Shown here: positions 1-6,981 of the stretch, one piece after another | Position numbering within the stretch: the stretch's first letter is position 1 | Layout: each line of letters starts with the position of its first letter | The notes under the pieces: model-generated | What the model saw: the letters and a program-made list of their open reading frames with translations, nothing else | Databases searched by the model: none | What the model was told of the DNA's origin: nothing | Source: an uncultured Bacteroidota bacterium | GTDB taxonomy: Bacteria; Bacteroidota; Bacteroidia; Bacteroidales; SZUA-534 | Reading direction: 5' to 3' | DNA length: 10,443 nt | Assembly: GCA_937900725.1 (NCBI GenBank) | Contig: CALCFP010000564.1 | Location: 1-10,443, forward strand | Program-made: the position numbers and the translations under genes

Positions 1-139
1 CTCCAACCCAAACCAAAATATCTATATATCCATCAAAATTTGCATCGACAAATCTAATTCGTTCTACCCAATTCTCTTCTACAAATTCTTCTTTATCTAA
101 TTCTTCTTTGATGCTATCTAATAATTTTTCTTCAGCCAT
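1..139 (-). CDS. Partial small acidic protein with a DxNFDGxxD motif, runs off left edge
   Basis: An open frame reads leftward from an ATG at 139 and is still open at base 1, giving 46 residues with no stop. The start is preceded by AGGTAAAGT, a plausible weak ribosome binding site, and the frame is closed upstream by a stop at 152-154. The N-terminus is a charged, probably helical stretch rich in Glu and Lys with no signal peptide. After it comes the segment RFVDANFDGYIDILVW (residues 29-44). Its D-A-N-F-D-G-Y-I-D pattern resembles the calcium-loop-like repeat of FG-GAP/VCBS and related bacterial proteins. That is only a motif resemblance in a fragment, so no function is assigned. A/T-rich composition sets it apart from the core genes from about 320 on. 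It lies 44 bases downstream of another minus-strand gene end and may be co-transcribed with it. Confidence 0.55.
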   Translation of the reverse strand, partial: MAEEKLLDSIKEELDKEEFVEENWVERIRFVDANFDGYIDILVWVG

Positions 140-183
140 AACTTTACCTACTTATTATCACAATTAATATGAAATATTTCAAC

Positions 184-325
184 TTAAATTCTAATTGGCT
201 CACCACTCTTGAAGAATTCTACAAGCGCATCACGTGCTGTATAAGGTGGATATTCTTTAAATGATTGTTGAGGAGCGTTTGCAGCTTCTGCAATATATGA
301 AATAGTTACACAAGTTGTTTTTTCC
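184..325 (-). pseudogene. C-terminal remnant of an unrecognised minus-strand gene, cut at a junction near 315-330
   Basis: A minus-strand frame ends with a stop at 184-186. Its last 45 or so codons have the look of real protein, including EYPPYTARDALVEFF and the terminal GEPIRI. Followed upstream past about 325, the same frame becomes the antisense of the DUF4271 gene, so the formally open frame back to 501 is an artefact and the gene's own 5' part is missing. The right boundary given here is approximate. Composition is A/T-rich like the partial gene to its left and unlike the G+C-richer sequence immediately right. I do not recognise the family. It could be a gene truncated by rearrangement, or an intact gene elsewhere that was joined here wrongly during assembly. 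Confidence 0.45.
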
Positions 326-355
326 GCTGATACAGTCCAGCCCATCGACACCCTT

Positions 356-1153
356 GTGGCAAGCGCCGACACGGTTGCAGTGTTGCCTGATTCCGTAAAC
401 TCCGATACTGCGCAGGTGTTTGCAAAATCACGCCAGCAAGTTTTTTCGGAGAAGGAAGGCAAGCCTATCGCTCGCAAGACCGGCAACTTCTCGATTAACA
501 AGGCAATGGAAGAAACCGATTGGATGATTGGCGTAGTTATCTTCTCGTTTATTCTTTTTGCCTGGACCAGAATGATTTACGGAAAATTCGTAGGAATGGT
601 GACACAGTCGGCTGTCAACTTCTACACTGCTCGCCGTGTTTATGAGGAATCTAACGTGATTCTCGTGCGAGTTTCCATTTTGCTCAACATCTTGTTTTAC
701 ATTAATATAAGCCTATTTGCAAGCCAGTGCTTGAACTTCTTTGACGTAGATTTATCAGGATTATCAAGTTTCCAGTGGTTTGGAATATGCGGATTGGCAT
801 TTTTCGCAATTTACACGCTCAAGACTTTGGTGTTGAAAATACTTGACTTCATTTTCGACACAAAGACATTTGGATTGTACAATTTCTCAGTATATCTCTA
901 CAATAAAATGTACGGGCTCTTGTTGTTACCGTTGGTTGCAATGATTCCTTTCGTTCCCGATTTTATTGCTGAAAAACTCGTTTATTTAGGCATTATCTTA
1001 TTCATATTCTTTTATGTATCTATATTGTTCAGAGGACTGAGAATTTGCATAAAAAATAGGGTTTCAATTTTCTATTTGTTTTTCTACCTTTGTGCCCTTG
1101 AAATTTTGCCCCTGCTTGCAATATATAAGTGTGTGCTTAAGTATGTGTTGTAG
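356..1153 (+). CDS. DUF4271 family multi-pass membrane protein, 5' end apparently missing
   Basis: This hydrophobic protein of at least 265 residues looks like the Bacteroidota DUF4271 family, which is commonly found beside hemD as here. Counting from the GTG at 356, a polar N-terminal stretch of about 50 residues is followed by about six likely membrane segments near residues 57-75, 102-124, 139-165, 180-200, 208-228 and 238-262. The last, with the pattern FYLFFYLCALEILPL, is the most family-like part. The GTG is only the first nominal start. The frame is open back to 272 with no ATG, GTG or TTG, and codons 323-355 read SADTVQPIDTL, which looks coding and echoes the SADTV just after 356. The true start therefore probably lies beyond the suspected junction near 320. 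Function is unknown. It is probably co-transcribed with hemD, 38 bases downstream. Confidence 0.8.
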   Translation: MASADTVAVLPDSVNSDTAQVFAKSRQQVFSEKEGKPIARKTGNFSINKAMEETDWMIGVVIFSFILFAWTRMIYGKFVGMVTQSAVNFYTARRVYEESNVILVRVSILLNILFYINISLFASQCLNFFDVDLSGLSSFQWFGICGLAFFAIYTLKTLVLKILDFIFDTKTFGLYNFSVYLYNKMYGLLLLPLVAMIPFVPDFIAEKLVYLGIILFIFFYVSILFRGLRICIKNRVSIFYLFFYLCALEILPLLAIYKCVLKYVL

Positions 1154-1191
1154 TGGCATTTCTAAGGAAGTCTAACTAAAACCGAACTAAT

Positions 1192-1953
1192 TTGAAAATC
1201 AAGAAAATTTTGGTTTCTCAACCAAAACCTACGACTGAAAAGTCACCGTATTTTGATTTGGCTGAAAAATACAATCTGAAGATTGATTTTAGGCCCTTCA
1301 TTACTGTAAAGCCTATTGAAGCCAAGGAATTCCGAAAGAACAGAATCAACATACTTGAACATACTGCTGTTATTTTCACAAGCAAAAATGCGATTGACCA
1401 TTTGTTCCGAATGTGTGAGGAGATGCGCGTAACTTTGCCTGACGATATGAAGTATTTCTGCATAACAGAGGCTGTCGCACTTTATCTTCAGAAATACATC
1501 ACTTACCGCAAACGCAAGATTTTCTTCGCCCAAAACGGCAAGTTCGACGAACTGCTCACATTGATTGACAAGCATAAGGAAGACAAGTTCCTTCTTCCTT
1601 CGTCTGACAAATACAAGCCTGAAGTTATCGAAAAACTTACGGCACACAATATCAGCCACACTTTGGCAATTCTTTACCAGACAGTGGCTACCGATATGTC
1701 GGACATTGCAGACCAGAACTACGACATTCTTTGCTTCTTCAGCCCAGAAGGAATCAAGTCGCTCAAGTCCAATTTCCCTAATTTCGAGCAAAACGAAATA
1801 GCAATTGCGGCATTGGGCCCGACAACAGCAAAGGCTGTGGAAGATGCCAACTTGCGTCTCGACATCAAGGCTCCAATTCCAGAAGCGCCTTCAATGCCAG
1901 CGGCACTTGAACTCTACATTAAGGAGATAAACAAGACTAGCAAGAAAAACTAG
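1192..1953 (+). CDS. hemD: Uroporphyrinogen-III synthase (HemD), TTG start
   Basis: HemD is the cytosolic enzyme that closes hydroxymethylbilane to uroporphyrinogen III, inverting ring D, in haem and related tetrapyrrole synthesis. The 253-residue product fits the two-lobed HemD fold. The first lobe contains IFTSKNAIDHL (residues 61-71), and the second contains CFFSPEGIKSL (181-191) and ALGPTTAKAV (207-216), followed by a conserved-looking tail with APSMPAALE. The N-terminus MKIKKILVSQPKP matches, from memory, the usual beginning of Bacteroidota HemD proteins. This supports the TTG at 1192 although TTG is an uncommon start and the nearest purine-rich stretch, AAGGAAG, is some 20 bases upstream. 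The gene follows DUF4271 closely and is closed by a strong terminator. Sequence divergence is typical of HemD. The assignment is firm, the start slightly less so. Confidence 0.93.
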   Translation: MKIKKILVSQPKPTTEKSPYFDLAEKYNLKIDFRPFITVKPIEAKEFRKNRINILEHTAVIFTSKNAIDHLFRMCEEMRVTLPDDMKYFCITEAVALYLQKYITYRKRKIFFAQNGKFDELLTLIDKHKEDKFLLPSSDKYKPEVIEKLTAHNISHTLAILYQTVATDMSDIADQNYDILCFFSPEGIKSLKSNFPNFEQNEIAIAALGPTTAKAVEDANLRLDIKAPIPEAPSMPAALELYIKEINKTSKKN

Positions 1954-1973
1954 AATATTCTTCATATTACAAG

Positions 1974-2012
1974 TAACCGCAATCGGGATTTCCAGGTTGC
2001 GGTTATTTTTTT
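1974..2012 (+). terminator. Intrinsic terminator of the DUF4271-hemD unit
   Basis: A perfect 9-base stem, TAACCGCAA at 1974-1982 paired with TTGCGGTTA at 1997-2005, encloses a 14-base loop and is followed by seven T (2006-2012). It begins 21 bases after the hemD stop. The small gene and rnpA downstream should therefore need their own promoters. Confidence 0.88.
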
Positions 2013-2155
2013 GCATTGGCACTATCGTGGGTTGAAATATGCCGATGTAATGATAATTCTGAATATCTCAAAGTCTTCAAATAAAGGTCAACTTATATGA
2101 TTATTTGTGGTGAGATTTCACTCAATTATGCCTATTCTGCTTAAAATAAATAGTT

Positions 2156-2353
2156 ATGCCTGAAGAACTTTTACATTCATATCGTCTTACATCGATGGAA
2201 GAACCAACCGATGAGATGCTAAATGCAATAATGGAAAAAGTTGCGGAGGCGGCTAGAGAGTCAAATGCACGGGCTGAAGCCAATCTAAATAGAATGATGG
2301 CGGAAACTATGGCATTGATACAACATAATAATCAGCAGGCTCAACAAAAATGA
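2156..2353 (+). CDS. Small orphan protein of 65 residues, conserved-hypothetical type
   Basis: The product starts MPEELLHSYRLTSMEEPTDE and continues as a predicted amphipathic helix, rich in Ala, Glu, Met and Asn, to a Gln-rich end (QHNNQQAQQK). There is no signal peptide, membrane segment or Cys pair, so a cytosolic, mostly helical protein is expected. From memory, the opening pattern (E-x-L-L-H-x-Y-R-L-T-S, then E-P-T-D-E-M-L) resembles short hypothetical proteins seen in gut Bacteroidales. I could not verify this and no function is known to me. It sits alone between the hemD terminator and a gene-free gap before rnpA. The leader is A/T-rich, with AAAATAAATAG just before the ATG and no strong Shine-Dalgarno sequence, as is usual in this phylum. 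Confidence 0.72.
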   Translation: MPEELLHSYRLTSMEEPTDEMLNAIMEKVAEAARESNARAEANLNRMMAETMALIQHNNQQAQQK

Positions 2354-2585
2354 ATGTCCGTCGTTCATTCCCCAAAGTCTTTTGCGCTAAGTATTGCATT
2401 TTATTGTAACTTATTGCAATTAAATTAATTGTCTATTCGATTCTCGTTGCAAATGCCATGGAGAAAGACTATGCGCCAAACGTGGCAATTCATCCTTTTC
2501 TCTTTCAACATCACATCATTAAACGTTGAATTATTAGAACACACCTTAAATCTTTCTATCTTTGTCCCAATTATTGAATCGCACA
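2354..2585. other. A/T-rich gap before rnpA with no convincing gene
   Basis: This 232-base stretch between the small orphan gene and rnpA holds a short frame at 2429-2626 whose product shows no recognisable pattern and which overlaps rnpA, so I do not call it. ATTGCA near 2394 and TGCAAT near 2414 could form a weak, widely spaced inverted repeat without a following T run. The right end carries the candidate rnpA -7 box. I see no RNA gene or repeat array here. Confidence 0.5.
2557..2564 (+). promoter_or_regulatory. Candidate -7 box of the rnpA promoter
   Basis: TATCTTTG at 2557-2564 matches the Bacteroidota -7 consensus TAnnTTTG and lies 22 bases before the rnpA ATG at 2586, which would give a short leader. 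No clear TTTG -33 element lies at the usual 19-21 base spacing, so the call is tentative. If correct, it puts the alternative TTG start at 2562 inside the promoter and favours the ATG. Confidence 0.35.
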
Positions 2586-3008
2586 ATGGAACAAGACAGT
2601 CACCCATATTCGTACAAGCGCAGTGAGCATCTGAAACTGCGCAACGACATCGAGGCTGTGTTCCGTCAGAACAAGGTTGTGCGGGCCAATCCGCTCAAAC
2701 TAATATATGCCGTGGAACCAGCCGATGAGTTCTCGTGGCAGGTTGCTTTTGTAGCGCCAAAGAAGATTCATCATTTTGCCGTCGACCGCAACCGCAACAA
2801 GCGCCTTATGCGCGAGTCGTTCAGGCTCAACCGTGGCATTTTGACTGATGTATTGGGCAATACGCACGTCAAATTGTCGTTTTTGCTTGTGGCGCAGAAT
2901 GCCGAAAAGTTGACATACGCCGAAATGGAGGACCGTGTAAGGCTATTGCTATCCCGCTTGTCGGAAAAAGTGGCGAAAGACTGCTCAAATATGCGCGGTA
3001 TATTGTAA
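2586..3008 (+). CDS. rnpA: Ribonuclease P protein component
   Basis: RnpA is the small basic protein subunit that assists the RNase P RNA in removing 5' leaders from precursor tRNAs. From the ATG at 2586 the product has 140 residues, slightly longer than the common 110-130. It shows the family layout: LKLRNDIEAVF (residues 16-26) for the N-terminal helix and strand, PLKLIY (36-41), a VAFVAPKK strand (53-60), and the signature RNRNKRLMRE (68-77), the basic RNA-binding helix. The frame also opens at a TTG at 2562, but ATG is preferred because MEQDSHP leads directly into the conserved region and the TTG overlaps a likely -7 box. The S41 protease starts 39 bases after the stop. Neither rpmH nor yidD, frequent companions of rnpA, is adjacent here. 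Confidence 0.93.
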   Translation: MEQDSHPYSYKRSEHLKLRNDIEAVFRQNKVVRANPLKLIYAVEPADEFSWQVAFVAPKKIHHFAVDRNRNKRLMRESFRLNRGILTDVLGNTHVKLSFLLVAQNAEKLTYAEMEDRVRLLLSRLSEKVAKDCSNMRGIL

Positions 3009-3013
3009 ATTTG
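3006..3013 (+). promoter_or_regulatory. Possible -7 box embedded in the rnpA stop codon
   Basis: TAAATTTG at 3006-3013 fits TAnnTTTG exactly and its first three bases are the rnpA stop codon. It lies 34 bases before the S41 protease ATG, so it could give that gene its own transcript. No TTTG -33 element is visible at the right spacing, and an 8-base degenerate match in A/T-rich sequence can arise by chance. Confidence 0.25.
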
Positions 3014-3047
3014 TTTGGTCCGTTATTTTGATAGGGCATTTTTTGTT

Positions 3048-4715
3048 ATGAAAAGAAAATTTGGAATTAAGGCTCGCATTGTGGCCGTTGTGTTTGCTGT
3101 TTTCGCAGTCGTCGGGTTTGTAAGTGTCGGCGACAAGGAATTTGAACTCGCAAAGAATCTCGACATCTACCATACATTGTTCCGTGAATTGTCAATCTAC
3201 TACGTCGATGAGGTTGACGCAGGCGATTTGGTCAAGAAAAGCATTGACGAGATGCTCAAGTCGCTCGACCCCTACACCGTCTATATTCCGGAATCGGACA
3301 TTGAGGATTTCAGGTTTATGACCACGGGCCAGTATGGCGGCATTGGCGCCTACATTCACAGCAAGGGCGATTACGTCGAGATAAACGAGCCTATCGAGAA
3401 TTCGCCCGCATCGCAGGCCGGAATTATGGCAGGCGACATCATCATTGAGATTGACGGCAAGGACATTGCCAAGATGAAGAGCGACAAGGTGAGCGAACTG
3501 CTTAAGGGTGAGCCAAACTCGAAAGTGCTACTGACAGTGGAGACGCCATTTTCCAAGGAACGTCGCAAGGTGGAAATCATACGCCAGAAGATTAAGGTGA
3601 AAAGCGTGCCTTATTACGGAATGGTTGATGAAAATATTGCATATATCCGCCTTAACAATTTCACCGAAAATTGCAGTCAGGAAGTGAAGGATGCTCTGCT
3701 CGACCTGAAGAAAAACCATCAGGTTGACGGCATTGTTTTCGATTTGCGAGGCAATCCCGGTGGCCTGCTCAACGAGGCAGTTTCCGTGTCGAACCTGTTT
3801 GTCGACAAGGGACGCGAGATTGTGAGCACCAAGGGCAAGGTGAAAATGTGGAACCAGACTTACTACGCCACAAGCGAGCCTGTCGATACCAAGACACCGT
3901 TGGCCGTTTTGGTCAACAGCGGTTCGGCATCCGCTTCTGAAATTGTTTCGGGAGTGATCCAGGATTTGGACCGTGGCATCATTGTCGGGACACGCAGTTA
4001 CGGCAAGGGTTTGGTGCAGACCACCCGCGACCTTTGCTTCAACACAAAGTTGAAACTCACAACAGCCAAATACTACATTCCAAGCGGACGTTGCATACAG
4101 GCGCTTGACTATTCGCACCGCAACGAGGACGGCAGCGTGGGCAAGGTGCCCGATTCGCTCATCACCAAGTTCAAGACATTGGCCGGACGTGACGTTTACG
4201 ACGGCGGCGGAGTGTTGCCCGATGTCAAGGTGGAGCCAATCGTAATGAGCAACATATCGTTTAGCCTATATGCAAAGAACCTGATTTTCGACTATGCGAC
4301 GCTTTTCCGTCAGCGCAACGCATCAATTGCCGAACCCGATAAATTCTGCATCAGCGACAGCATTTACAACGATTTCGTTTCGTTCCTTTCCGACAAGAAC
4401 TACGACTATAAACTTGACAGCGAGAAACTGCTGAACGATTTGGAAAAGGCCATTAAAGAAGAAATATCCGATAGCGTCAACACTGAAATACAGCAGTTGC
4501 GGTCGAAATTGGCACGTAGCAAGGAGCAGGACCTTACAACCAACAAGCAGGAGATAAGCCTGTTGCTTCAGGAGGAGATAGTTAGCCGTTATTATTATCA
4601 AGGTGGCCGTACTAAGGCGCAGTTACAGTCCGACTCGACATTGAGCAAGGCCATTCTCACACTGAAGAATGCCGACGCGTACCGTAAACTGTTGAGTCCA
4701 ACGGCAACCGAGTAG
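3048..4715 (+). CDS. S41 family C-terminal processing peptidase (CtpA/Prc-like)
   Basis: This is an envelope serine protease of the carboxy-terminal processing type, which trims or degrades exported proteins from their C-termini. From the ATG at 3048 it has 555 residues. In order: a basic N-terminus and one hydrophobic segment (about 10-27), read as an uncleaved signal anchor or signal peptide; a helical pre-domain with SLDPYTVY (72-79); a PDZ domain (about 91-175, with GIMAGDIIIEIDG); and the S41 catalytic domain with FDLRGNPGG (231-239). SGSASASE (291-298) contains the probable nucleophile Ser295, and YGKGLVQ contains the general base Lys320, 25 residues on, with Gln324 after it, the same spacing as in E. 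coli Prc. A C-terminal extension of about 150 residues is charged and partly helical. An in-frame TTG at 3015 is a less likely start. The glycosyltransferase follows after 42 bases. Confidence 0.94.
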   Translation: MKRKFGIKARIVAVVFAVFAVVGFVSVGDKEFELAKNLDIYHTLFRELSIYYVDEVDAGDLVKKSIDEMLKSLDPYTVYIPESDIEDFRFMTTGQYGGIGAYIHSKGDYVEINEPIENSPASQAGIMAGDIIIEIDGKDIAKMKSDKVSELLKGEPNSKVLLTVETPFSKERRKVEIIRQKIKVKSVPYYGMVDENIAYIRLNNFTENCSQEVKDALLDLKKNHQVDGIVFDLRGNPGGLLNEAVSVSNLFVDKGREIVSTKGKVKMWNQTYYATSEPVDTKTPLAVLVNSGSASASEIVSGVIQDLDRGIIVGTRSYGKGLVQTTRDLCFNTKLKLTTAKYYIPSGRCIQALDYSHRNEDGSVGKVPDSLITKFKTLAGRDVYDGGGVLPDVKVEPIVMSNISFSLYAKNLIFDYATLFRQRNASIAEPDKFCISDSIYNDFVSFLSDKNYDYKLDSEKLLNDLEKAIKEEISDSVNTEIQQLRSKLARSKEQDLTTNKQEISLLLQEEIVSRYYYQGGRTKAQLQSDSTLSKAILTLKNADAYRKLLSPTATE

Positions 4716-4757
4716 CAATTTTGTTTATATATTGATGAACCAGACAACCTATTAGAT

Positions 4758-5891
4758 ATGGAACCACTGAAAATTTTGTCGATTGCGCCAGAGCCTCTTT
4801 GCCCGCCAGTTTCAGGCGACCAAAAAGGCGTGTTCGGTTACCTGAATGCTTTGGGACAGATTTCAAAACTGACAGTCATTACAGGTGTCAATTCCACTAT
4901 GCCCGAGTGCAATTTCGAACTGAAGCCGATTGTGCCTCGTTCGGCGTTCAAGCGCATCTCGCGTGTCAACTACAAGATTATCTACGACCAGGTTGTCGAT
5001 ATCAAGCCCGATGTAATCATTCTTGAACAACCGTTTTTGGGTTGGATGGGCACATTGTCGAAAAAGACAGGCATTCCAGTATTCTTGCATTCGCAGAATA
5101 TTGAATATCTGCGATCAATGTCAACGGGCCGTTGGTGGTGGCCGGCAATGTTCGAGTGGGAGCGTTTCGCGATGAAGATGTCGAAAGGTGCATTCTTCAC
5201 TACCGACCAGGATCGCCAGATTGCCATCGACAAGTTCAATCTCAGCCCCGACAAGTGCTATCTGAAACCATACGGAATTGATGAGACCGTATTGGTCAAG
5301 CCTGACCGCAAGGAGCGCGAACGCGTTTTGGCCCGTCACGGCATAAACCCTGACGATAAGGTGTTTATGTATTTCGGAGTCCTGAAATACTTGCCAAGCA
5401 TCGAGTCTTTGTCTATCATAATCGACGAAATCAGGCCTAGATTGCAGAAGATTTTGGGCGACAACTTCAAGATCCTTATTTGCGGTGGTGGCCTTTCGAG
5501 AGAATACCAACACCGTTTCGACGACCTTAGAAAGGAAAACATCGTTTATGCAGGCTTTGTCGACGATATCAACGAGTATATACGCAGTTCCGACGTCATT
5601 ATGAATCCGGCAGTGCAGAGCGGTGGTATCAAGACAAAGGTCATTGAAGCCATAGGCCAGAACAAGACCGTCGTTTCCACGGCAATGGGCGCAAATGGCA
5701 TCGATACCACTGTATGCGGTAACAAGTTGCAGGTAGTGGTCGACAACAATTGGAGCCAGTTCGCAAACGCTTTGGTCAGCGCATTGTCTGTCACCGAAGA
5801 CACGCCTCAGGCATTTTACGACAAGTATAGTTGGCAGGGCATAGCGCAAAATGTCTACGAAACCCTTTCAGCATCAATTGAGAAGAAATGA
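4758..5891 (+). CDS. GT-B fold glycosyltransferase, group 1 / GT4-like
   Basis: This 377-residue cytosolic protein looks like a nucleotide-sugar-dependent glycosyltransferase of the GT4-like GT-B class. Donor and acceptor cannot be read from the sequence. The N-terminal acceptor lobe (about 1-180) begins with the strand LKILSIAPEP and a Gly-containing loop (PVSGDQKG, 17-24). It contains FLHSQNIEYLRS (109-120), the usual position of the lobe's conserved His/Asn/Glu region, and ends near KPYGID (170-175). The C-terminal donor lobe starts KVFMYFGVLKYLPSIESL (201-218), has ICGGGLS (241-247) and YAGFVDDI (264-271), and carries SGGIKTKVIEAI (288-299) with the conserved Lys and Glu of nucleotide-sugar binding. 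Its stop overlaps the start of the channel gene (ATGA), suggesting coupled translation. It lies outside any obvious polysaccharide cluster. Confidence 0.88.
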   Translation: MEPLKILSIAPEPLCPPVSGDQKGVFGYLNALGQISKLTVITGVNSTMPECNFELKPIVPRSAFKRISRVNYKIIYDQVVDIKPDVIILEQPFLGWMGTLSKKTGIPVFLHSQNIEYLRSMSTGRWWWPAMFEWERFAMKMSKGAFFTTDQDRQIAIDKFNLSPDKCYLKPYGIDETVLVKPDRKERERVLARHGINPDDKVFMYFGVLKYLPSIESLSIIIDEIRPRLQKILGDNFKILICGGGLSREYQHRFDDLRKENIVYAGFVDDINEYIRSSDVIMNPAVQSGGIKTKVIEAIGQNKTVVSTAMGANGIDTTVCGNKLQVVVDNNWSQFANALVSALSVTEDTPQAFYDKYSWQGIAQNVYETLSASIEKK

Positions 5892-6979
5892 TAGCCATTC
5901 TTAATTTCGTCTTTTTGCAAAATACCGACAAGCAGTGGCTGTTCGCCTTTTTGTACCTTTTGGGTGCCTTTGTGGCAGGCCATTTGATCGTGTGGATTAG
6001 CCGTAACGTACTGCGCAAAATTGCGAAGCGGACTACACCCAAGATCGACGACCTGATAATTGATGCCGTTGAGAAGCCTTTGGCTATGATAATAATGCTG
6101 ATAGGCATAAAACTTGCGTTGCGTGAACTCATATTGCCGGCAAGTTACGTGGTCTTCATTGGCACGGCGTACATTGTCCTCATCATTGTCAATATTTCGT
6201 GGATATTGTCGCGATTTGTGACGGCTCTGATTGAAGAATACCTCACTCCGCGCGTCAAACTGTCGGGAAAGCGAGTCAACACGCGTCTGATACCAACAAT
6301 GAAGAAGACGGCGCAGACCATCATTTGGGGATTCGGCATCGTCATTGCGCTTAACAACACGGGCTATGATGTCAGGGCGCTCATAGCAGGATTGGGCATT
6401 GGAGGTTTGGCATTGGCATTGGCCGCAAAGGATACTGTGACAAACTTCTTCGGTGGATTCAACATCTTCGCCGACAAGCCGTTCCGCATAGGCGACCGCG
6501 TGCGCGTGAGCGGATATGACGGACACATTGTGGCTATCGGACTTCGCAGTTTCCGCCTCGCAACTTTCGACGGCACCGAGGTTGTAATACCAAACTCTGT
6601 GATTATCGACAATGTCATCGAAAATGTTACTATGTCGCCACATTACCGTATCGTCCTCGATTTGGGGCTCACATACGCAACATCTCCCGAACAGATGAAA
6701 AAAGCATTGGACATACTGATTGATATCGCCAAGGGAAACCCAGACGTTGACGATACTCTCACGGAATCGTCTTTCTTTGGCTATGGAGATTTTTCATTGA
6801 CAATAAGATACATTTATTACATTGACAAGGTGAAGGGCGGATATTACCGCACACAGTCGGAAGTGAATATGGCCATTCTTGAACGGTTCAATGCTGCAGG
6901 ACTTGACTTTGCCTTCCCTACACAAAGTCTTTATATCGAAAATATGAAAGGCAACGTAGGCATTAAGAAAGAAAACTGA
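5888..6979 (+). CDS. MscS-family mechanosensitive ion channel
   Basis: This inner-membrane channel would open under membrane tension and release solutes on osmotic downshock. The 363-residue product has likely membrane segments near 18-36, 62-80, 86-110 and 142-158, then a Gly/Ala-rich pore helix in VRALIAGLGIGGLALALAA (162-180). KDTVTNFFGGFNIFADKPFRIGD (181-203) follows, the most diagnostic MscS stretch. The beta domain contains GYDGHIVAIGLRSFRLATFDG and the PNSVIIDNVIENV segment (235-247), and an alpha/beta C-terminal domain ends at LYIENM. The extra N-terminal helices make it somewhat larger than E. coli MscS (286 residues), closer to YnaI-like members. The ATG overlaps the glycosyltransferase stop by 4 bases, and cmk starts 2 bases after its stop. 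Confidence 0.94.
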   Translation: MIAILNFVFLQNTDKQWLFAFLYLLGAFVAGHLIVWISRNVLRKIAKRTTPKIDDLIIDAVEKPLAMIIMLIGIKLALRELILPASYVVFIGTAYIVLIIVNISWILSRFVTALIEEYLTPRVKLSGKRVNTRLIPTMKKTAQTIIWGFGIVIALNNTGYDVRALIAGLGIGGLALALAAKDTVTNFFGGFNIFADKPFRIGDRVRVSGYDGHIVAIGLRSFRLATFDGTEVVIPNSVIIDNVIENVTMSPHYRIVLDLGLTYATSPEQMKKALDILIDIAKGNPDVDDTLTESSFFGYGDFSLTIRYIYYIDKVKGGYYRTQSEVNMAILERFNAAGLDFAFPTQSLYIENMKGNVGIKKEN

Positions 6980-6981
6980 AA

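Noticed and set aside
2429..2626. Short plus-strand frame of 65 codons before rnpA
   Set aside because: It overlaps the rnpA start and promoter region in another frame and shows no signal peptide, domain or plausible start context.
3528..4118. Minus-strand open frame of 196 codons
   Set aside because: Antisense to the S41 protease catalytic domain, with no recognisable motifs.
5121..6643. Two long minus-strand open frames (5121-5849 and 5855-6643)
   Set aside because: Both are antisense to the glycosyltransferase and MscS genes, which show full family motifs. The antisense products look random.
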